DNA of 52,606 nucleotides from Paenibacillus sp. VTT E-133291 (lineage in GTDB: Bacteria; Bacillota; Bacilli; Paenibacillales; Paenibacillaceae), in assembly GCF_002264395.1 (NCBI RefSeq), contig NZ_NFVA01000048.1, positions 1-52,606 on the forward strand, given 5' to 3'. The translations under genes were made by a program, and so were the position numbers. Below are positions 35,538 to 44,467 of this stretch, one piece after another. Under the pieces are notes generated by a model that was not told where the DNA came from, made no database searches, and worked only from the letters and a program-made list of their open reading frames with translations. Numbering within the stretch: position 1 is the first letter of the stretch; each line of letters starts with the position of its first letter.

Positions 35538-36395
35538 TTACGCCTCCGCTTCAAACCAACCACGCACTGTAGCAATTTCTTTTCGGTGACTGCCATCCGT
35601 ACCCTTCTCCGTTTCCATGACAACAGCTGAGCTTCGTAAAAGCCCGGAGGACATTAAGCTTTTTAGCCCCTGCTCTCCAATATGTCCTTGTCCGATTCCA
35701 GCGTGCCTGTCGCGTCTTGAGTCGAAAGGAAACTTAGAATCATTTAAATGGACAGCAACAAGATGTGGCCAAAATCCAAGTCTCTCTCCTCGTTCAAGGA
35801 AGTCTTCCGTTCGCTCAGGGTTCCAGATACCAGCTGCGTAAGCGTGACAGGTGTCCAAACAAAATCCTATTTTCTCCGGAAATTGGCTAAGCTCTCGAAC
35901 TTTCACAAGTTCTTCAAGTGTAATCCCTTCATTTCCATGGTTGCCGGCTTGATTCTCTATAAGCAGCTTAGTACGACCATCCCAGGACTGAAGCACCTCA
36001 TTCATACATTGTATAATATTTTGATAGCCTTGTAACGGCTCCATTCCACCAAAATGTCCAAAATGAACAACGATGCCTAATGAACCACAAGCTTCTGCAA
36101 TCTCCAGATCATTTAAGAGAGAGGCTACATAAACCTTTCGTGGAGTAACATCATCTATCCCAGCCGCCATGTTAATCCCATAAGGTGTGTGAGCAATCGA
36201 GGAGATCCCTTTTTCTTGACAAAAGAGCAAACAATCCCTCGTATCTCGAACATCCAACTGTTTAAGTTTTAAACTGCGCGGGTTTTTAGGAAAATATTGA
36301 AAACATGTTGCACCGCTCTCCCAAGCGAATCGGGCAGCTCTCCCATATCCACCGCGAATGCTAACATGAGCCCCTATTTGAAGACTATTGGTCAT
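35538..36395 (-). CDS. nfo: Endonuclease IV (AP endonuclease)
   Basis: A TIM-barrel AP endonuclease of about 285 residues, similar in length to E. coli Nfo. All nine expected tri-zinc ligands can be found in order: His in IAHTPYGIN, His in VVHFGHF, Glu in IENQAG, Asp and His in LDTCHAYAAG, His in AVHLNDSK, Asp and His in RDRHAGIGQGH, and Glu in METEKG. It cuts the backbone 5' of abasic sites. The start is ATG 36395, overlapping the glycosylase gene by 11 bases, so the two consecutive base-excision steps are translationally linked. No strong ribosome site is seen. Confidence 0.93.
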   Translation of the reverse strand: MTNSLQIGAHVSIRGGYGRAARFAWESGATCFQYFPKNPRSLKLKQLDVRDTRDCLLFCQEKGISSIAHTPYGINMAAGIDDVTPRKVYVASLLNDLEIAEACGSLGIVVHFGHFGGMEPLQGYQNIIQCMNEVLQSWDGRTKLLIENQAGNHGNEGITLEELVKVRELSQFPEKIGFCLDTCHAYAAGIWNPERTEDFLERGERLGFWPHLVAVHLNDSKFPFDSRRDRHAGIGQGHIGEQGLKSLMSSGLLRSSAVVMETEKGTDGSHRKEIATVRGWFEAEA

Positions 36396-37200
36396 GCTGA
36401 CAGTCTGGGCAATAAAACACTTTGCGTCCAGAAAGCTCTGTTTTGATAATTGTTCCCCCGTCACGAAGGCAAGGCTCGCCTTCACGATCATACACTTTAC
36501 ATTGATTATTATATGAACCTGTAACCGTATCCCCAGTCATAAACGGCATTTCCATGTACCCACCAATTTCCGTGGCCTCAGTTAGTACTTTTTGGATGCT
36601 CTCATATAGACGGGTTATGGAGTCAGACGTTAAATTCTGAACTAGTGTAGAAGGCAACAGCCTAGCTTCAAAAGCAATCTCATCGGCATAGCAATTCCCG
36701 ACTCCAGCCATCACATGCTGATTTACTAACAGGCTTTTGAGCGCACCCCGCCGTCCCTTTAATAATCCTGTAAACCGTTCTAGCGTCATTCTACGATCCA
36801 GCAATTCAGGCCCCAATTTACCCATTGTAGCTTCACTTTCCTTAACGGACACCAAATGCAGATACCCTAATCGAAGTCCTATGAAGTAAAGAATTTGATC
36901 TCCAAATACGATTTCGACTTGTGTGTTTCGATCCGGCCGTTCTTCCTCTGATCCATAAAAAAGGAGTCCACCTAACATCAAATGTAAAAGTAGTCTTCGT
37001 CCATCATGAAGATGAAACAAAATATACTTGGCACGCCGCTCAACAAAAACAACACGGGCACCGATTAATGCATTTTTAAAAGCTTCTGTCTCAATATTAA
37101 TTGATTTCTCTCTGTTCACGATTACATCAGAAATTGGCACATTTATAATATGCTGACTTAGCAGCTTTTTGTAATTCTCCATTTCCGGCAGTTCCGGCAT
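36385..37200 (-). CDS. Fpg/Nei-family DNA glycosylase, altered zinc finger
   Basis: A 271-residue glycosylase/AP lyase. The N-terminal catalytic Pro and Glu are in PELPEMEN, the conserved beta-hairpin Lys in RRAKYILF, and the helix-two-turn-helix in VMAGVGNCYADEI. The zinc finger region is unusual: QCKVYDREGEPC, then LRDGG where a second CxxC cysteine is expected (usually CxxCG), then YCPDC. An additional Cys 11 residues upstream may take its place. The sequence after MENYKKLL differs from the main MutM, so this may be a paralogue. It removes oxidised bases; the AP endonuclease follows. Confidence 0.9.
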   Translation of the reverse strand: MPELPEMENYKKLLSQHIINVPISDVIVNREKSINIETEAFKNALIGARVVFVERRAKYILFHLHDGRRLLLHLMLGGLLFYGSEEERPDRNTQVEIVFGDQILYFIGLRLGYLHLVSVKESEATMGKLGPELLDRRMTLERFTGLLKGRRGALKSLLVNQHVMAGVGNCYADEIAFEARLLPSTLVQNLTSDSITRLYESIQKVLTEATEIGGYMEMPFMTGDTVTGSYNNQCKVYDREGEPCLRDGGTIIKTELSGRKVFYCPDCQHDQ

Positions 37201-37246
37201 AGCTCATCGTCCCCTCTAGGTTGGTGAAGTAATAAGATCCTAGCTA

Positions 37247-38035
37247 TTATACACCGAGAAACGTTTTAAGTTCAGTTAAATCGGCACAAATTTCATCTGG
37301 TGAGATCCCTGTAATGTTTTTATAGTGTTCAAGATTCTCTGCGTTAGTCAATCCAGTAAATACAAGAACTGTACGACAGCCCGCATTTACACCAGCAGCT
37401 ATATCTGTACGCATATTATCACCAACTACCACAGCATGTTCAGGCTCAATATTTAGAAGATCTGTTGCAAACTTGATTAAATGAGATTCCGGCTTACCAA
37501 TCACTACGGGACTCACACCACTAGCAGCCTCGATGGCTGCTCCGATCGTACCTGCACCTGGCATCACCCCATCATCTGAAGGGAGCATTAAGTCTGGATT
37601 GGTGAGTACAAACTTAGCACCTCCCATAATCCAGCGAGAAGCTTGCGATAGCGAAGTATAAGTGAACGATCGATCGATGCCTTGCAGTACATAATCGGGT
37701 GAGTCTTTGACGATGCGGAGCCCAGCTTCGGTACAAGCCACATGCAAACCCTCTTCTCCAAGTATCGCCACTGCAGCCCCAGGTGATTCCTCAGCTATGT
37801 AACGTGCGGCCGCCATTGATGAGGTACATACCTCCTCAGCTTTCGCATCGATTCCCATTCCACATAAATGTGCAGCCACATTAGCTGCTGTACGCGATGA
37901 ATTGTTGGTAACAAATAGAAATGGAATGCCCGCTTCACGCAGACCTTTAATCAGTAAATCTGCACCAGGAATCATTTTATGCCCATGATATAACGTACCA
38001 TCTAGATCAATCAATAATCCTTTAATCTGTTCCAT
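37247..38035 (-). CDS. HAD-IIA (NagD/AraL-like) phosphatase
   Basis: A HAD phosphatase of about 262 residues. Motif I is LLIDLDGTLYHG, motif II LFVTNNSSRT, motif III includes VIGKPESHLI and motif IV is VVVGDNMRTDIAAG. The C2 cap lies between motifs II and III, as in NagD, AraL and p-nitrophenyl phosphatases, which act on small sugar or pyridoxal phosphates. The start is ATG 38035 after AGAGGG; an upstream ATG (38056) has no ribosome site. It is the first gene of the repair/cREC operon. Confidence 0.92.
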   Translation of the reverse strand: MEQIKGLLIDLDGTLYHGHKMIPGADLLIKGLREAGIPFLFVTNNSSRTAANVAAHLCGMGIDAKAEEVCTSSMAAARYIAEESPGAAVAILGEEGLHVACTEAGLRIVKDSPDYVLQGIDRSFTYTSLSQASRWIMGGAKFVLTNPDLMLPSDDGVMPGAGTIGAAIEAASGVSPVVIGKPESHLIKFATDLLNIEPEHAVVVGDNMRTDIAAGVNAGCRTVLVFTGLTNAENLEHYKNITGISPDEICADLTELKTFLGV

Positions 38036-38319
38036 TATAAATCCCTCTATTTCCATAAGAAATTTAATTAATGTAATGAATAAATAATTGTATTAATAAA
38101 CTCTAAGACTAGGCTCAGCTTGGATTTAGAATAGTTAGTAATACTTTTTCCTTGATGATATTGCCCCTTGGTTTTCGGCAAGATTTCCAGCCATTCGTAC
38201 TGCTTTCACCCTGTGATTACTTTAAATCTAACACACTTCGTCGAATGAAATCGAACGAGAGACTCATCCAGCATTTTTTAGCATAGCACTGTCATTTCCT
38301 GCGCTTTCCCGGAAAATAA
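38036..38319. other. Intergenic region between rnz and the NagD-like gene
   Basis: These 284 bases hold no credible gene. A 24-codon GTG frame on the minus strand (VKAVRMAG start) has no ribosome site. No clean terminator or promoter was recognised, although the operon promoter should be here. Confidence 0.4.
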
Positions 38320-39267
38320 TCATTTCCCCAATTGCCCGTTTTGACCTCGATAAATTGGATATGTGCTGAATTCCTCAGCTAACAATGTCTCAGGAAAAAT
38401 GAGCTCAGCTTCTTCCAGTAAAGGAATCAACTCTTCAGACGAACTGTAACGAGAGCTGAAATGAGTCAACAATAGTTGTCCTGCTTCGGCTTCCTTTGCT
38501 AGCTCTGCAGCCTGACGAGCTGTGCTGTGATGATATTGATAAGCCATTTCTGCCAGATCATGAGCAAAGGTAGCTTCATGAACGATAAGGTCTGCATGAA
38601 GTGAGAGTTCTAAAGCTCCTGAACAAGGTCTTGTGTCTCCCAAGATCGTAACAATACGCCCTCTTTTAGGTTCTCTAACAACATCAGCAGCGCAGATACG
38701 AACACCTTCATCCGTTATAACATCTTCACCTTTTTTTAATTTTCCATATAACGGTCCAGGTTTTAAGCCATAACTCTTTAGTAATTCCGTATTGAGGCTC
38801 CCGGGACTATCCTTTTCCGTTATCCGGTAACCATAGCTATCAATACGATGCTCTAATAATGCTGCCTCCACTTTAAAACCATCATCCTCAAATACCGTTC
38901 CTCCTGTATGCTCGACAATCTCAATCTTGTATGGAATTCGGGATTGGCTCACAGCTAAGGATATATCTAAGTATGCCTTCAATCCAGGTGGACCATAAAC
39001 CGTTAAAGGCGAAGTCCCTCCCTGATAACCACGACTAGATAATAAACCTGGAAGACCAAATAGATGATCTCCGTGTAAGTGTGTAATAAATAGCTTTTCC
39101 AGCTTCCCTAGGCGAATCGGTGAGCGAAGAACCTGATGCTGAGTCCCTTCCCCGCAATCGAACATCCAAATGCTACGGCGTTCTTCCAGAAGTCTTAATG
39201 CAATCGACGTTACATTGCGTTGTATCGTTGGTACCCCTGCATTCGTACCCAAAAAATATAATTCCAT
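38320..39267 (-). CDS. rnz: Ribonuclease Z
   Basis: A long-type tRNase Z of 315 residues of the metallo-beta-lactamase fold. The N-terminal MELYFLGTNAGVP, Zn ligands in THLHGDHLFGLPGLL near residue 64, Asp in ILGDTRP, and the final LLTHFSSRY and His set are all present. The exosite-like stretch GLKPGPLYGKLKKGE is typical. It trims the 3' end of tRNA precursors lacking encoded CCA. GGGAGG precedes the ATG. Confidence 0.96.
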   Translation of the reverse strand: MELYFLGTNAGVPTIQRNVTSIALRLLEERRSIWMFDCGEGTQHQVLRSPIRLGKLEKLFITHLHGDHLFGLPGLLSSRGYQGGTSPLTVYGPPGLKAYLDISLAVSQSRIPYKIEIVEHTGGTVFEDDGFKVEAALLEHRIDSYGYRITEKDSPGSLNTELLKSYGLKPGPLYGKLKKGEDVITDEGVRICAADVVREPKRGRIVTILGDTRPCSGALELSLHADLIVHEATFAHDLAEMAYQYHHSTARQAAELAKEAEAGQLLLTHFSSRYSSSEELIPLLEEAELIFPETLLAEEFSTYPIYRGQNGQLGK

Positions 39268-39334
39268 CCTTGTTCCTCCCTTCCTCTTATTGGCTGAACA
39301 ATCTCTTATCTATTCTAAACGTCCTTCTTCCAGC

Positions 39335-39360
39335 AAAAAACCCCCCAGTTACGGGAGGTT
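39335..39360 (-). terminator. Terminator after metH
   Basis: On the minus strand AACCTCCC pairs with GGGGGGTT (one G-T pair) around GTAACT and is followed by TTTT. It lies about 50 bases past metH. Confidence 0.85.
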
Positions 39361-39411
39361 CCGCTGATAGGGATACAATCCCCCTACAGACCAGGTGTAT
39401 AAATGAAAGAA

Positions 39412-42400
39412 TTACAGCTTCTCTACATTAAAATACTGCGCCTCTGGATGAGCGAAAACCATCGCCGAAACGGATGCCTCAGGCTCCATCATAAAGCCTT
39501 CTGTAAGATGGACACCGATATCCTCCGGGGATAGTAGCTTAAATAGTGGTCCCTGATCTTCCAGATCTGGGCATGCCGGATAACCAAAGGATACACGAAT
39601 CCCTTGATATCTTGCTCCATGTCTTTGTTTCATGGTCATATCGGCAGGATCTGGGAAACCCCATGTATCCCGCATCATGTGATGAACACGCTCCGCTAAT
39701 CCTTCTGCGATCTCTAGCGCTACAGATTGTAAGGCATGTGAGCGTAAATAATCTCCATTGTCCTTAAGGGCTGTTGAGAGTTCACGAACACCGTGTCCCG
39801 CAGTTACTACTAAGAAACCAACATAATCCATAATTCCACTGTCGACCGACTTCAAAAAGTCTGCTAGACAGAGATAAGGTTCTACACCTTGTCTTGGGAA
39901 AGTAAAGGTATGCAGAATCTCGGCTGTATTCTGTGGATTATACACGATAATATCGTTACCACTGGATTGTGCCGGGAAGAATTGATACATCGCATGAGGA
40001 GTAATCGTACCTTCCAGCATCGCTTGATGTAGAATGTCATCCACAGTCCCTTTTAACTCAACAGTCCGTTGATCACCAGCAGCTAACTGAGCTTCTACAG
40101 AACCACGTAGTCCCAGATGATGACCCAGCAGCATTTGCATGTTCACATAAGGGATAATATGCCCTAATGGATAATTACGAATGACATGACGTTCTAAATC
40201 CGGTGGAACAAATACAGGAGCATCTGGAGAAATTTTGGAGCGTACTGCTCTTGTTAGCTTAGGAAGCTCTTGCTTTGGAGCTACCGCAACAGCCGCTTCA
40301 GCTTCCACGCGAATTTCCTCGGCAATTTTCTCCCGTTCAACTGGGTTCATCAGCCGATTAGCAATATCAAGTCCATCCATAGCATCCTTAGCATACAGTA
40401 CTAAACCATCATACTCAGGGCGTATCCGTGTTTTGGTGAACTTACGAGTCAGAGCAGCACCGCCCACCATAATCGGCACATCAATCCCTGCCGTCCGTAA
40501 GTCTTGTGCAGTCAGCACCATTTGCTGTGCCGATTTTACGAGCAGTCCAGACAATCCGATCGCATCAGCTTTTTCTCGACGAAACGCTTCGATAATGGTC
40601 TCAGGTGGTACTTTTATACCCAAATTAATGATCTGATAACCATTATTCGATAAGATGATCTCCACCAAATTCTTACCAATATCATGTACGTCACCTTTTA
40701 CGGTTGCCAGCATGATTTTACCTTTTACCGATGTTTCATCCTTCTTCATAAACTGCTCCAAATGACCAACAGAAGCCTTCATTACTTCAGCGCTTTGCAG
40801 CACTTCGGCAACGATCAATTCATTGTTATTAAACAATCGTCCAACCTCTGACATCCCTGCCATTAACGGACCATTGATAATCTCCAAAGGTCCTGATTTG
40901 GTAAGCGCCTCATTCAGATCCGGAATGAGCCCTTCTTTCGTGCCTTCAACCACGTAAGAAGCCAGGCGCTCTTCTAGGGAGAGGTTAGAAATCTTTTCTT
41001 TTTTCTCAATCTTCTTCCCACGGAAGGCGGCAACAAAAGCAGCAAGCGTGTCGTCATTCGTATTATAAATTAACTCCTCAGCAAGACGACGGTCTTCAGC
41101 AGGAATAGAAGCATAACGTTCTACCTTCTCGGTATTTACGATCGCATAGTCCAAGCCAGCCTTCGTGCACTCATAAAGGAATACTGAGTTCAGCACTTCA
41201 CGTCCTGCTTCCGGTAATCCAAAGGAAACGTTACTAATCCCCAAGATCGTATGAACACCTGGAAGTGCTTCTTTGATCAAACGAATGCCATCTATTGTTT
41301 CTTTGGCCGAGCCGATATATTGTTCATCCCCGGTGCCTACAGGGAACACAAGCGTATCAAATATAATATCTTCTGCCGCTAAACCGTACTTATTCACCAG
41401 TAAGTCATAAGAACGTCTAGCAACTTCCAATTTATCTGTAGCCTTGATCGCTTGTCCAGTCTCATCAATCGTACCCACAACAATAGCTGCGCCATACTTG
41501 TGAATCAAAGGAGTGACCAGCTCGAATTTTTCTTCACCATCTTCAAGGTTAATAGAGTTAATTATCGCCTTACCTTGACAGTACTGTAATGCCAGATCAA
41601 TAACATTAGGGTCGGTAGTATCAATCATCAAAGGAACTTTAACCTTTTTTACAACCAATTCTAGAAACAACTTAATATCTTCAGTCTCATCACGGTCCGG
41701 ATCTTGCACGCAGACGTCGATCACTTGCGCACCGCTCTTCACCTGTGCACGGGCAATTTCTGAGGCTTCCTCATATTTACCTTCGACGATAAGACGTTTA
41801 AACTTGCGTGACCCTAATACATTCGTACGTTCGCCTACCATGTATGGACGGTTGTCGTTCTCAATATAAATAGGTTCAATCCCTGAAAGTGCCGGTGGAT
41901 GATTTCCTGCAAGCGGACGTGGAGGGAATTGTGAAAGCGCCTCAGACATAGCACGGATATGTTCCGGTGTCGTTCCGCAGCAACCCCCAGCAATGTTAAG
42001 CCATCCCTTTTCTGCAAACGCAGCAATTTTACGCGCAAGCGAATCAGGAGATTCATGATAATGCCCATTCTCGTCTGGCAGTCCAGCGTTCGGATAACAA
42101 CTCACAGCTGCAGAAGAGATTGCAGAAAGTGAACGAATATGATCACGCATGAACTCTGGACCCGTCGCACAGTTCAGACCTATAGAGATAGGCTTCAGAT
42201 GTTCTAAAGAAATATAGAATGCTTCAATGTTCTGACCGGCAAGTGTGGTGCCCATCGGCTCTATTGTTCCCGAGATCATCACTGGCAATTTGATACCCGT
42301 CTTCTCAAATGCATTTCGAATACCTATACTTCCAGCTTTCACGTTCAGCGTATCCTGAGAGGTCTCAAGCAATAATGCATCTACAAGACCATCAATCAAT

Positions 42401-42849
42401 GCCACTGCCTGTTCCTCGTAGCTATCAACGAGCTCTTGGAAAGTGACGCCCCCTGTAACAGAGAGTGTCTTTGTTGTAGGACCCATCGCACCTACGACAT
42501 AGCGGGGACGATCTGGTGAATCATATTTATCAACGGCATTGCGGGCTAGCTTTGCTGCAACCAGATTAATTTCACGAGCCCGCTGTGGAATATCATATTC
42601 AGCAAGTACAACAGACGTTGCACCAAATGTGTTCGTTTCAATGAGATCAGCACCTGCTTCAAGATACTGCTCATGAATCGTCTGAATGACTTCTGGACGG
42701 GTTAATACTAGCATTTCATTACAACCGTCCAATTCTTCCCCACCAAAATCCTCACCTGTCAAAGGCACCTGTTGGATCATTGTGCCCATGGCACCATCTA
42801 GAATTAATATTCTTTGTTGTAAGCTTTCCTCAAGTGTATATTTAGCCAA
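39412..42849 (-). CDS. metH: Cobalamin-dependent methionine synthase
   Basis: A full-length MetH of about 1145 residues. The homocysteine-binding barrel has zinc ligands in GLNCATGP near residue 227 and GGCCGTTPEH near 290. It is followed by the pterin-binding methyl-tetrahydrofolate barrel (VGERTNVLGSRKFK), the B12 cap and cobalamin domain with DVHDIGKNLV near residue 720 (the His is the lower cobalt ligand), and the SAM-dependent reactivation domain with RYQGIRVSFGYPACPD. It makes methionine from homocysteine. The start is TTG 42849 behind GGGGGG; earlier in-frame codons lack a ribosome site. No cobalamin or SAM riboswitch is visible. Confidence 0.97.
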   Translation of the reverse strand: MAKYTLEESLQQRILILDGAMGTMIQQVPLTGEDFGGEELDGCNEMLVLTRPEVIQTIHEQYLEAGADLIETNTFGATSVVLAEYDIPQRAREINLVAAKLARNAVDKYDSPDRPRYVVGAMGPTTKTLSVTGGVTFQELVDSYEEQAVALIDGLVDALLLETSQDTLNVKAGSIGIRNAFEKTGIKLPVMISGTIEPMGTTLAGQNIEAFYISLEHLKPISIGLNCATGPEFMRDHIRSLSAISSAAVSCYPNAGLPDENGHYHESPDSLARKIAAFAEKGWLNIAGGCCGTTPEHIRAMSEALSQFPPRPLAGNHPPALSGIEPIYIENDNRPYMVGERTNVLGSRKFKRLIVEGKYEEASEIARAQVKSGAQVIDVCVQDPDRDETEDIKLFLELVVKKVKVPLMIDTTDPNVIDLALQYCQGKAIINSINLEDGEEKFELVTPLIHKYGAAIVVGTIDETGQAIKATDKLEVARRSYDLLVNKYGLAAEDIIFDTLVFPVGTGDEQYIGSAKETIDGIRLIKEALPGVHTILGISNVSFGLPEAGREVLNSVFLYECTKAGLDYAIVNTEKVERYASIPAEDRRLAEELIYNTNDDTLAAFVAAFRGKKIEKKEKISNLSLEERLASYVVEGTKEGLIPDLNEALTKSGPLEIINGPLMAGMSEVGRLFNNNELIVAEVLQSAEVMKASVGHLEQFMKKDETSVKGKIMLATVKGDVHDIGKNLVEIILSNNGYQIINLGIKVPPETIIEAFRREKADAIGLSGLLVKSAQQMVLTAQDLRTAGIDVPIMVGGAALTRKFTKTRIRPEYDGLVLYAKDAMDGLDIANRLMNPVEREKIAEEIRVEAEAAVAVAPKQELPKLTRAVRSKISPDAPVFVPPDLERHVIRNYPLGHIIPYVNMQMLLGHHLGLRGSVEAQLAAGDQRTVELKGTVDDILHQAMLEGTITPHAMYQFFPAQSSGNDIIVYNPQNTAEILHTFTFPRQGVEPYLCLADFLKSVDSGIMDYVGFLVVTAGHGVRELSTALKDNGDYLRSHALQSVALEIAEGLAERVHHMMRDTWGFPDPADMTMKQRHGARYQGIRVSFGYPACPDLEDQGPLFKLLSPEDIGVHLTEGFMMEPEASVSAMVFAHPEAQYFNVEKL

Positions 42850-42928
42850 CGTAAAGTCCCCCCAGTAAAACATTAGAGTAAGTTTAGCAGAATAAAGGAA
42901 TTTCGAAAAGCCTTCCTTTCCACTCTGC

Positions 42929-42945
42929 ATTATCTGTAATTACAG
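42929..42945 (-). promoter_or_regulatory. 12-bp palindrome with -10-like element upstream of metH
   Basis: CTGTAATTACAG (42934-42945) is a perfect palindrome that abuts GATAAT (complement of 42929-42934) on the minus strand. No good -35 is seen. A repressor or activator site for metH is possible. Confidence 0.35.
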
Positions 42946-42963
42946 GAAATGCTATTCTTTTAA

Positions 42964-43389
42964 TTATGGTTTCACAGAGAGTTCTTTATTAGGCATAGAA
43001 TGCTGAGTTCTTGCAGTTACGTGTGATGTAACAATATATTGTCCTTCTTTCGCAAGTGTTCCTTCTGCTTGATAGATTCCATCACCGACTAGCTTCCCTT
43101 TAAATTCAATTTTCTGTTCACTATCATCTTTGCTCACAATTTCGAACAGAACCTCTTTCGCATCATCCACTGCCTTGTTGTCTTGCGTCACCACCGCCTC
43201 AAAGGTCACCTTCTGATTTACAACAACCTCTTCAGGACTCCAATGTAACTCAACCTTAATAGGCTCCATAGACATGTCCATGTTCATATTATGTACGCCA
43301 GAATGTTTAGATTGGTCTGATGAACATCCTCCCAATACTAAAAGTGTTGCGCCTAATAATAAAGGAACTATTGTTCTTGAAATCTTCAT
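42964..43389 (-). CDS. Lipoprotein with YtkA-like domain, Met/His-rich
   Basis: A lipoprotein of about 141 residues with the lipobox VLGGC at residues 18-22. The mature N-terminus is rich in His and Met (HSGVHNMNMDMSM), which suggests Cu(I) binding. Residues 45-140 match the YtkA/FixH-like immunoglobulin-type fold (VELHWSPEEVVVNQKVTFEA). Relatives occur beside copper and cytochrome oxidase genes, but none are here. It has its own promoter upstream and lies ahead of metH on the same strand. Confidence 0.8.
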   Translation of the reverse strand: MKISRTIVPLLLGATLLVLGGCSSDQSKHSGVHNMNMDMSMEPIKVELHWSPEEVVVNQKVTFEAVVTQDNKAVDDAKEVLFEIVSKDDSEQKIEFKGKLVGDGIYQAEGTLAKEGQYIVTSHVTARTQHSMPNKELSVKP

Positions 43390-43454
43390 TTAGATTCCTC
43401 CCAGTCGATTTGAATACTAAGAATCTACCAATTCATGTTATACATTCTCCATCT

Positions 43455-43482
43455 ATTATACACATTATTATTGGTTTTTCAG
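43455..43482 (-). promoter_or_regulatory. Candidate promoter of the YtkA-like lipoprotein gene
   Basis: CTGAAA (complement of 43477-43482) and a perfect TATAAT (complement of 43455-43460) are 16 bases apart, about 65 bases before the ATG at 43389. Confidence 0.5.
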
Positions 43483-43568
43483 TATTTCGCATCAATTCAG
43501 CTAAACTCTTGTGACCTAGATCATATACTAGTAAATCTCATCTATCATACTAAAAATGATGTAGATAT

Positions 43569-43611
43569 AAAAAAGACAGCAAGTCTCCTAGTAACTAGGA
43601 ACTCACTGCCT
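43569..43611 (-). terminator. Terminator after the HAD hydrolase gene
   Basis: On the minus strand GGCAGTGAGT and CCTAG pair with CTAGG and ACTTGCTGTC around TTA, followed by six T. It ends the two-gene unit 44995-43649. Confidence 0.9.
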
Positions 43612-43648
43612 TCTTAAAGCTTAAATGAATGAAAGCCTCAGCTCAATT

Positions 43649-44434
43649 TTATAAAGATTGGACTAATGATAGAAGCTCTCCAAGATGTTTGATTTCATAA
43701 TCCGGCTGAATTTCCGGATCTGGCTGTTTGCCTTTTCTATTAATCCAAACCGTAGTCAAACCTGTTGCCAACCCACCACGAATATCCGTTGTAAGCTTAT
43801 CTCCGACCATAACGCCTTGCTCAGGTGAAATATCCAAAAGCTCTAGGGCATGCAGAAAAATTTCCTTATCCGGCTTTCCTTTGCCGAAGCTTCCAGAAAT
43901 CACGATGTGATCAAAGAAAGGAACGATTTCGGGTACACCATCCAGTTTTTCTTGTTGCAATGCAGGGCAACCATTGGTCAGAAGCAATAGCTTCACTTTT
44001 CCCTGCAGCTCTTCAAGCACCTGAATCGTTTCATCATAAATGTAAGGCCGATTTCTACGCTCTGCTGCGAATTTGGCTGCTAATGTCCCAGCAAGAGCTT
44101 CGTCCTCTACACCAAGTGCTGCAAGACCACGACGCCATGCCTCTTTACGATATCCCGGTGCAAGCTGCTCCAATTGACGAAATTCAGGCTGTTCACCTGC
44201 AGTAAAGTTCCCCCAAAGTGCCTCAAACGGATTAATCCCAATCATTTTTGTAAACGGGTTCGTTTCGTAGGATTCATAAAGTCCTATGGCTTCTTTACGC
44301 ACCGCAATTTCCAGCTCTTGTGGATCAATCGTATCCCCAGCGGCTTCACATGCAGAACGAAATGCTTCATTGACGCTCCGATCATCCCAGAGCAGTGTAT
44401 CATCAAGGTCAAATAGTACGGCGGAAATTGGCAT
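43649..44434 (-). CDS. HAD-superfamily hydrolase, YjjG/YfnB-like
   Basis: A 261-residue HAD phosphatase with a C1 helical cap. Motif I is VLFDLDDTLLWDD at the N-terminus, motif II LLLTNGCPALQ near residue 155, motif III SFGKGKPDKEIF and motif IV VMVGDKLTTDIRGG. The pattern is that of YjjG/YfnB nucleotidases or N-acetylneuraminate phosphatases. Substrate not predictable. It follows the membrane-protein gene by 33 bases and ends at a strong terminator. Confidence 0.9.
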   Translation of the reverse strand: MPISAVLFDLDDTLLWDDRSVNEAFRSACEAAGDTIDPQELEIAVRKEAIGLYESYETNPFTKMIGINPFEALWGNFTAGEQPEFRQLEQLAPGYRKEAWRRGLAALGVEDEALAGTLAAKFAAERRNRPYIYDETIQVLEELQGKVKLLLLTNGCPALQQEKLDGVPEIVPFFDHIVISGSFGKGKPDKEIFLHALELLDISPEQGVMVGDKLTTDIRGGLATGLTTVWINRKGKQPDPEIQPDYEIKHLGELLSLVQSL

Positions 44435-44467
44435 TACAGGTCTCCCTCTCCCATGGCTGGTTAATTT

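Noticed and set aside
38090..38319. Possible decayed gene or small ORF (VKAVRMAG...) in the gap before rnz.
   Set aside because: No ribosome site and only 24 codons. No resemblance to a known family.
42850..42963. Possible cobalamin or SAM riboswitch before metH.
   Set aside because: The gap is about 110 bases, too short for a cobalamin switch, and no terminator or SAM-box core was seen.
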